Shown piece by piece: positions 59,599-64,000 of a stretch of DNA of 64,000 bases. Made by a program: the position numbers and the translations under genes. Source of the DNA: an uncultured Acidimicrobiales bacterium (GTDB lineage: Bacteria > Actinomycetota > Acidimicrobiia > Acidimicrobiales > SZUA-35); the NCBI GenBank assembly GCA_937922785.1, contig CALAJQ010000019.1:24328-88327 (forward strand), in the 5' to 3' direction. The notes under the pieces were generated by a model. The model was not told the origin of the DNA and did no database searches. It saw nothing but the letters and a program-made list of their open reading frames with translations. The stretch's first letter is position 1. Every line of letters starts with the position of its first letter.

Positions 59599-59639
59599 CA
59601 GTCGTTAAGGATCTTACGAGGCGCGCCGATAGCTAAAAC

Positions 59640-60140
59640 ATGGCCGACGTTGCTACGACAACTACTTATGAGATCGTGATTGGGATTGCTGATCCCAGCC
59701 AATCAGGCGTTGTTGAACGAATTGTCGAACATCACGAACGTCTGGAACAGGGGGCCATGGCGTCCAACGCGATGATGACAGCAGAGGTCGTTTCCCAGCT
59801 AAAGCCGCCGCTTGTCATCTTGGCTGATGACTCTCCGGGCATCCGCGGCAGCGATGTCATCAAAGAGATGTTTGAGGCGTCGCCTCAGACAATGATCATC
59901 ATGTTGGCGGCGGGTTCTGACCCTAGCTATTTGCGGGTGCATCAAGAGGTCTTTCAAGCTGTCACGATCATGAACCCTGCTGGCATCAGGGACGCTCTGG
60001 ACTCAGCTATTGAGTATCTAGATTCGCCAGAAGAGGCAGAGAGCGTAGACGGTCCTTCAAGACGCAAGCACGATCGCCGTTTACGCCAAGACTGGTCACA
60101 GGTCTTTGCCGAGCGACGCGAGGCCCAACGCCGCACCTGA
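59640..60140 (+). CDS. Receiver-like (CheY-fold) protein without the phospho-acceptor aspartate
   Basis: A 166-residue protein whose first 130 residues fit the alternating strand-helix pattern of a receiver domain (YEIVIGIADPSQSGVVERIVE, then PPLVILADDSPGIRGSDVIKEM). At the acceptor position, four residues before the Pro of the SPG loop, there is alanine; nearby aspartates are shifted. The C-terminal 35 residues are strongly basic (RRKHDRRLRQDW). CpaE-like or pseudo-receiver proteins are the nearest likeness; no partner is obvious between nuoN and dusB. Function unknown. Confidence 0.55.
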   Translation: MADVATTTTYEIVIGIADPSQSGVVERIVEHHERLEQGAMASNAMMTAEVVSQLKPPLVILADDSPGIRGSDVIKEMFEASPQTMIIMLAAGSDPSYLRVHQEVFQAVTIMNPAGIRDALDSAIEYLDSPEEAESVDGPSRRKHDRRLRQDWSQVFAERREAQRRT

Positions 60141-60199
60141 ACAACGCGCTTGCATATTGCGCCCGAGCAAACTGAATTCATGGACTAGCTAGCGGCCGG

Positions 60200-60205
60200 T
60201 ACAAT
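60200..60205 (+). promoter_or_regulatory. -10 box of dusB
   Basis: TACAAT ends 6 bases before GTG 60212, the same geometry as for rsiG, ctaB and others. A weak -35 candidate TTCATG lies 17 bases upstream. Confidence 0.5.
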
Positions 60206-60211
60206 CGTTCG

Positions 60212-61432
60212 GTGGTCAAGATCGGTCCAATCGAGCTTCGGGTCCCAGTCGTGCTGGCGCCAATGGCTGGGGTCACCAACGCGCCTTACCGTCGGCTTTG
60301 CCGAGAGTTCGGTGGCGGCCTTTACGTATCGGAAATGATCTCGGCTCGAGCCATCTGCGAAGGTTCGGAAAAGACTATGAGACTCGCTTCTTTCGACACC
60401 GACGAGTCGCCCAGGTCGTTGCAGTTGGCGGCCGTTGACCCATTACACGCGGGCAAGGCAGTTGAGATGCTGGTCGGCGCAGGTCGGGTTGATCACATTG
60501 ACATGAACTTTGGCTGCCCTGTTAGGAAGATAACCCGCAACGGGGGAGGGGCTGCGCTGCCCTACAAGCGCAAGCTGTATGCCGAAGTTGTAGGGGCGGC
60601 GGTTAAGGCTGCAGGCACGGTTCCGGTAACTGTGAAGTTCAGAGTCGGCATCGATGATGAGCACCAAACGTTCCTAGACGCTGGCCGTATCGCCGCCGAT
60701 CTGGGAGTTGCAGCTCTGGCTCTTCATGGCCGAACCGCAGCCCAGCTCTACTCAGGGCAGGCCGATTGGGAAACTATTGGTCAGTTGGTCGAGGCGGTAC
60801 CTGAGATCCCAGTGTTTGGTAACGGCGATATCTGGGAAGCCAAAGATGCTTTAGCGATGATGGAACAGACCGATTGTGCCGGAGTAGTTATCGGCCGAGG
60901 CTGCTTGGGACGACCCTGGTTGTTTGGCCAGCTAGAGGCGCTGCTAGAGGGTCGTGAGATGCCTCCGCACCCAACAACAGACCAAGTAACAAAAGTAATG
61001 GCCCAGCACGCCAAAGCCCTAGTCAACTGGTTTGAGCGACCCGACGATAGAACTGCGAGCAACAACTCCAACGACCCTACGCCCCGCGATGTTTCGGCCG
61101 CAGGCCGAAACTCGGTTAGTGAGGCGAAGCCGAACGGCGGGAACGGCAATAAGGGTATTAGGGAGTTTCGTAAGCACTCTGGGTGGTATTTGAAGGGTTA
61201 TCCGGTGGGCGGCGCGATGCGAGCCCGGTTTGGACAAGTTTCTAGTTTGGCCGAGCTTGATGACCTTCTAGTCGAGGTTCCTAGTGCTGAGTTGCCCGAA
61301 GAGAACTATCGGGTCGCTCGTGGTCACACTCGGGGACCACAGCAGGTGGCCGTGCCCGATCGATGGCTGGAAGATCCAGACGATGGGGCAAAAGCCAATC
61401 CAGAGGGCGATAACGCCACTTCTGGAGGGTAA
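60212..61432 (+). CDS. dusB: tRNA-dihydrouridine synthase with low-complexity insertion
   Basis: A 406-residue FMN enzyme that reduces uridines in the tRNA D-loop. VVLAPMAGVTNAPYRRLC, IDMNFGCPVRKITRNGGGAAL (catalytic cysteine), VKFRVGIDD, LHGRTAAQLYSGQADW and VFGNGDIW are typical of DusB. Between LVNWFERPD and IREFRKHSGWYLKG some 35 residues (Asn/Ser/Gly/Pro-rich) are inserted, encoded by DNA that includes a perfect hairpin at 61091-61111. A polar tail of about 30 residues follows the core. GTG start, probably leaderless. Confidence 0.93.
   Translation: MVKIGPIELRVPVVLAPMAGVTNAPYRRLCREFGGGLYVSEMISARAICEGSEKTMRLASFDTDESPRSLQLAAVDPLHAGKAVEMLVGAGRVDHIDMNFGCPVRKITRNGGGAALPYKRKLYAEVVGAAVKAAGTVPVTVKFRVGIDDEHQTFLDAGRIAADLGVAALALHGRTAAQLYSGQADWETIGQLVEAVPEIPVFGNGDIWEAKDALAMMEQTDCAGVVIGRGCLGRPWLFGQLEALLEGREMPPHPTTDQVTKVMAQHAKALVNWFERPDDRTASNNSNDPTPRDVSAAGRNSVSEAKPNGGNGNKGIREFRKHSGWYLKGYPVGGAMRARFGQVSSLAELDDLLVEVPSAELPEENYRVARGHTRGPQQVAVPDRWLEDPDDGAKANPEGDNATSGG
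61091..61111. repeat. Perfect inverted repeat inside dusB
   Basis: GTTTCGGCC (61091-61099) and GGCCGAAAC (61103-61111) are 9-base arms around a 3-base loop. A partial copy of the right arm (AGCCGAAC) follows at about 61127. The repeat lies in the middle of the in-frame insertion of DusB. Confidence 0.65.
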
Positions 61433-61536
61433 TTTCTTGCTCTCGCGAGCCCTCTTCTTATGGGGGTAAACGAGGTCCCGAAACCCGACGTAAGAATGTT
61501 CGTCGTTTGGTGTACGCCCTAGGCTCCCAGGAGAGA

Positions 61537-61542
61537 TACGAT
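61537..61542 (+). promoter_or_regulatory. -10 box of the second nuo operon
   Basis: TACGAT lies 8 bases before the GTG of nuoA2, after a 118-base gap behind dusB. AGGGG in between could serve as a short ribosome site. No Rex-type palindrome was found in this gap. Confidence 0.4.
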
Positions 61543-61550
61543 CAGGGGCC

Positions 61551-61916
61551 GTGTCGGACTTTCTACGTGAGTACCTCCTAGTCGCGATTTTTGGCCTTAT
61601 GGCATTCGTCCTTGTTGGGGCGTTCCTAGGGCTTGCTTCGCTGATCCGTCCAGACCGACCTAGCGCGGGCAAGATCGAGAACTATGAGTCGGGTGTCGAC
61701 CCGATTGGCTCGATGTGGTCTCAAAGCCAAATTCGCTACTACATCTTCGCCCTGCTCTTCGTCATGTTTGACGTCGAAGCTGTCTTCATCTTTCCATGGG
61801 CGGTTCGACTGGAGGCCTTTGGATTCTTCGGCCTCGTCGAAATGGTGATCTTTATCTTTATTCTTGCCCTCGGTCTGGCGTACGCCTGGCGAAAGGGCGT
61901 GCTGCGCTGGGCTTAG
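61551..61916 (+). CDS. nuoA: NADH-quinone oxidoreductase subunit A, second set
   Basis: A 121-residue three-helix protein of standard length. ENYESGVDPIG and RYYIFALLFVMFDVEAVFIFPWA are the family motifs; the loop cysteine of PYECG in the first copy is replaced by serine (YESG). It differs strongly from the copy at 43768, so the two sets are old paralogues, not a recent duplication. GTG start. Confidence 0.94.
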   Translation: MSDFLREYLLVAIFGLMAFVLVGAFLGLASLIRPDRPSAGKIENYESGVDPIGSMWSQSQIRYYIFALLFVMFDVEAVFIFPWAVRLEAFGFFGLVEMVIFIFILALGLAYAWRKGVLRWA

Positions 61917-61987
61917 GCATTTGCCTTTGCTCTGTTCAGTCAGCCAACGAGTTTTTAGCTAGCACTGCTTGAAAGAGGAACCGCCCG

Positions 61988-62488
61988 ATGGGTTTGGTCG
62001 AATCTGGGAAAATTCCAAAGTCTCTTGTCACCCTGCTGAACACCAGCCGGAAGTACTCCCTGTGGATGTACCAGTGGGGTCTTGCTTGCTGTGCCATCGA
62101 GATGGGCGCAGCGATCGGCTCGCCCCGTTATGACGCCATGCGACTTGGCATCATTCCACTGCCAGCTTCCCCTCGGCAGGCCGATCTTGTAGTCATTTCA
62201 GGAACCGTTACTGACAAAATGGCTCCGGCTATTCGGCGTCTCTATGAGCAGATGCCAGAGCCCAAGTACGTAATTTCGATGGGTAGTTGCGCAAACTGCG
62301 GCGGTCCATACTGGGACAGCTATTCGGTGACTAAGGGTGTCGATCAGGTGATCCCCGTAGACGTGTATGTGCCCGGCTGCCCTCCGCGACCAGAAGCACT
62401 GCTAGAAGGCTTTGTGCTCCTCCAAGAGAAGATACAGAATGAGGACATGGCCGAGAAGTGGAAGGGTGATCCTCTTGCCATCAGCTGA
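61988..62488 (+). CDS. nuoB: NADH-quinone oxidoreductase subunit B, second set
   Basis: A 166-residue N2-cluster protein with all ligands: [27 protein letters not shown] and [15 protein letters not shown]. The GSCANCGG and [10 protein letters not shown] forms are closer, as I recall them, to Fpo- and Geobacter-like complexes than to the first copy ([18 protein letters not shown]). AAGAGGAA lies 8 bases before the ATG. Confidence 0.95.
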   Translation: MGLVESGKIPKSLVTLLNTSRKYSLWMYQWGLACCAIEMGAAIGSPRYDAMRLGIIPLPASPRQADLVVISGTVTDKMAPAIRRLYEQMPEPKYVISMGSCANCGGPYWDSYSVTKGVDQVIPVDVYVPGCPPRPEALLEGFVLLQEKIQNEDMAEKWKGDPLAIS

Positions 62489-63215
62489 AACTGAGACAAC
62501 AGAAGAGACCGAAACTGTTGTATCTGACACTGCTCGCGAAGCCCTGCTGGAAGCACTCACAGAAGGCTTGGGTGATTCGCTAATCGAAAGTCACCTCGAG
62601 CCCGGTGTTGACTTAACCATTCGAGTCAAGGTCCAAGCGTGGGCTGAGACTGCGGCATTCATGCGAGACCATCAGCGGTTCCGTTACTTTGACTGGCTCA
62701 GCGCAATCGACTGGATGCCTTCGCCTTTTGGGCGCTCGATGGATTCTGAAGTTGACAAGATCGTTAACCCAGAGCCAACAGCCGATAGTGACAACAATTC
62801 TGATGAGGCAGATTCTGAAGACGCCGGTTCTAGTTATGAGACCGGCATCGCTGGCGGCGAAACGCGCTTTCAAGTGTTCGCTCGCGTTTATAGCCTCACA
62901 ACCCAGCTCGGCGTCACAATCAAGGCTGACGTTGCCGATCCCGAAGCTGGAGTGCAGAGTTGGATAAACGTTTATCCAGGTGCTGACTGGCATGAGCGCG
63001 AGATCCACGAGATGTTCGGAATCAACGTGGTCGGACACCCCCGACTCCACCCGCTTTATCTCCCCGGAGATTTCGAGGGTCATCCGATGCGGAAAGACTT
63101 CCCGCTGCTGGCTCGAATCGTTAAGCCATGGCCGGGGATCGTTGACGTTGAGCCAATGCCGGGCGAAGACGAGCCAGCCCCAGCCCTGGACAATCCTGAA
63201 GGTGGTGACGCGTGA
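62475..63215 (+). CDS. nuoC: NADH-quinone oxidoreductase subunit C, second set, with acidic insertion
   Basis: A 246-residue protein. The C-terminal half has [17 protein letters not shown] and the [16 protein letters not shown] end, typical of NuoC. Between [15 protein letters not shown] and [11 protein letters not shown] some 45 residues are inserted, very rich in Asp, Glu and Ser ([18 protein letters not shown]). TTG at 62475 has AAGGGTG 6 bases upstream; GTG at 62466 is an alternative. It overlaps nuoB2, and nuoD2 overlaps its stop. Confidence 0.9.
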   Translation: MPSAETETTEETETVVSDTAREALLEALTEGLGDSLIESHLEPGVDLTIRVKVQAWAETAAFMRDHQRFRYFDWLSAIDWMPSPFGRSMDSEVDKIVNPEPTADSDNNSDEADSEDAGSSYETGIAGGETRFQVFARVYSLTTQLGVTIKADVADPEAGVQSWINVYPGADWHEREIHEMFGINVVGHPRLHPLYLPGDFEGHPMRKDFPLLARIVKPWPGIVDVEPMPGEDEPAPALDNPEGGDA

Positions 63216-64000
63216 CCGACATTAGCGATCGTCGCCAGCTTGCTTATATAGCGGCTCAGGCAGCTGACGCCCGGGTAAACGTTGAACTCGAAGCCGAGGG
63301 CATGACCCTCAACCTTGGTCCACAGCATCCAGCCACTCACGGAACCCTTCGTATCGTTGCCCAGCTTGACGGCGAGCAGGTCATCAACGCCGAGCCAATC
63401 ATGGGTTACATGCACCGTGGTTACGAGAAGCTCTCAGAGGTTCGCACCTACCCTCAGGTCACCACCCTGGTTAACCGAATTGACTGGCTTTCGAGCTTTG
63501 CCAACGAGGTGCCTTTCATCATCGCTGCTGAGCGTCTGATGGAAGTTGAGGCTCCACCACGAGCCCAGTACATCCGCACCATCTTGTTCGAGATGGCCCG
63601 CATCGCAAACATCACCTTGTTCCTAGGCGATATGGCCGTTCAGCTTGGTGCTGTTACGCCAGTGTTTTACGCATTCCGTGACCGCGAGCACATGCTTAAC
63701 CAGATCGAGGCTGTCACGGGTGGTCGTTTCCACCCCAACTTCGATCGCATCGGCGGAGTAAAGGACGATCTCCCTGCCGGCTGGATTGCTGAAACCAAGC
63801 AAGCACTGGCAAAGATCCTGGAATTCTGCGACATCATGGAAAATCTTGTTGTCGGCAACGAAATCTTCCAAACCCGCACCCGTGGAATCGGAATCATTCC
63901 CGCTGACGTAGCCCTTAGCTACGGCCTAAGCGGTGCCAACGTCCGAGCTTCTGGTGTCGATTGGGACCTCCGTCGCGACAATCCAGTTGGTATGGCTTGG
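63212..64000 (+). CDS. nuoD: NADH-quinone oxidoreductase subunit D, second set, 3' end outside window
   Basis: 263 residues are seen, open to the window edge. LNLGPQHPATHGTLRIV with the quinone-site histidine, MGYMHRGYEKLSE, LFEMARIANITLFLGD and GVDWDLRRDNP match NuoD. The first copy reads MGPAHPSTHG and YLHTGMEKTGE, so the two are clearly different lineages. GTG at 63212 overlaps the nuoC2 stop (GTGA). Whether nuoEFG follow cannot be seen. Confidence 0.94.
   Translation, partial: MTDISDRRQLAYIAAQAADARVNVELEAEGMTLNLGPQHPATHGTLRIVAQLDGEQVINAEPIMGYMHRGYEKLSEVRTYPQVTTLVNRIDWLSSFANEVPFIIAAERLMEVEAPPRAQYIRTILFEMARIANITLFLGDMAVQLGAVTPVFYAFRDREHMLNQIEAVTGGRFHPNFDRIGGVKDDLPAGWIAETKQALAKILEFCDIMENLVVGNEIFQTRTRGIGIIPADVALSYGLSGANVRASGVDWDLRRDNPVGMAW

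Noticed and set aside
1..64000. CRISPR arrays, insertion sequences, prophage or rRNA genes
   Set aside because: No regularly spaced repeats, transposase motifs, integrase, phage structural genes or rRNA sequence were seen. The longest repeats are the two-copy tandem repeats reported.

Overview
The window reads as the chromosome of a Gram-positive actinobacterium, most likely of the Acidimicrobiia type (inferred, not proven). The markers are a WhiB7-like regulator with an AT-hook, MshA for mycothiol, an RsiG-like anti-sigma factor, a rex-hemACDBL run, an actinobacterial cytochrome oxidase and frequent GTG/TTG starts. No phage, IS, plasmid or CRISPR sequence was seen. Coding density is very high; the only gene-free stretch above 300 bases is the whiB7 leader (12737-13200).

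Layout. 1-10.8 kb: aerobic terminal oxidase region, with ctaA and ctaB divergent, then a three-gene block encoding a subunit I homologue stripped of all its heme and copper ligands, a subunit III homologue and a membrane protein with a metal-binding-type tail. The canonical caa3-type ctaC-D-E, a subunit IV gene, ctaG and pdxH follow. 10.8-12.7 kb: ccdA, a thioredoxin-like lipid-side reductase and whiB7. 12.7-28.5 kb: housekeeping and accessory genes (acyl-ACP thioesterase, orn, dut, ATP-dependent DNA ligase, acyl-ACP desaturase, two glutaminyl cyclase lipoproteins, a flavin monooxygenase, tRNA-Lys, YgjP-like protease, rsiG-like, mshA, ybjN, proC, a SAM hydroxide adenosyltransferase). 28.5-36.8 kb: a CAP-domain protein, rex, hemACDBL and an HD-GYP receptor. 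36.8-43.7 kb: a b6/bc-like quinol:cytochrome c reductase with split cytochrome b, a ferredoxin, a Rieske protein, a diheme cytochrome c and several membrane proteins of unknown function. 43.8-59.6 kb: a full 14-gene nuoA-N operon in the same direction. 59.6-61.4 kb: a receiver-like protein and dusB. 61.5-64 kb: the start of a second complex I operon (nuoABCD).

How it fits together: NADH enters through complex I, quinol is oxidised by the bc-like complex, and electrons reach the caa3 oxidase; heme is supplied by hemACDBL and converted to heme A by CtaB and CtaA; CcdA and the thioredoxin-like protein can keep apocytochrome cysteines reduced. A well-formed Rex operator overlaps the likely promoter of the bc-nuo block, so the rex gene nearby probably ties respiration to NADH/NAD+. 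Many operon heads carry a TAnnnT hexamer 6-8 bases before the start codon, which indicates leaderless mRNAs.

Most unusual items: the ligand-less oxidase module at 1788-4921; a short motif (IPEHLLKRSRAAK and variants) shared by the termini of three otherwise unrelated proteins, two of them in the bc complex; the uORF-plus-terminator leader of whiB7; a c-di-GMP signature in the RsiG-like protein; and a coiled-coil insertion of more than 100 residues in NuoL.
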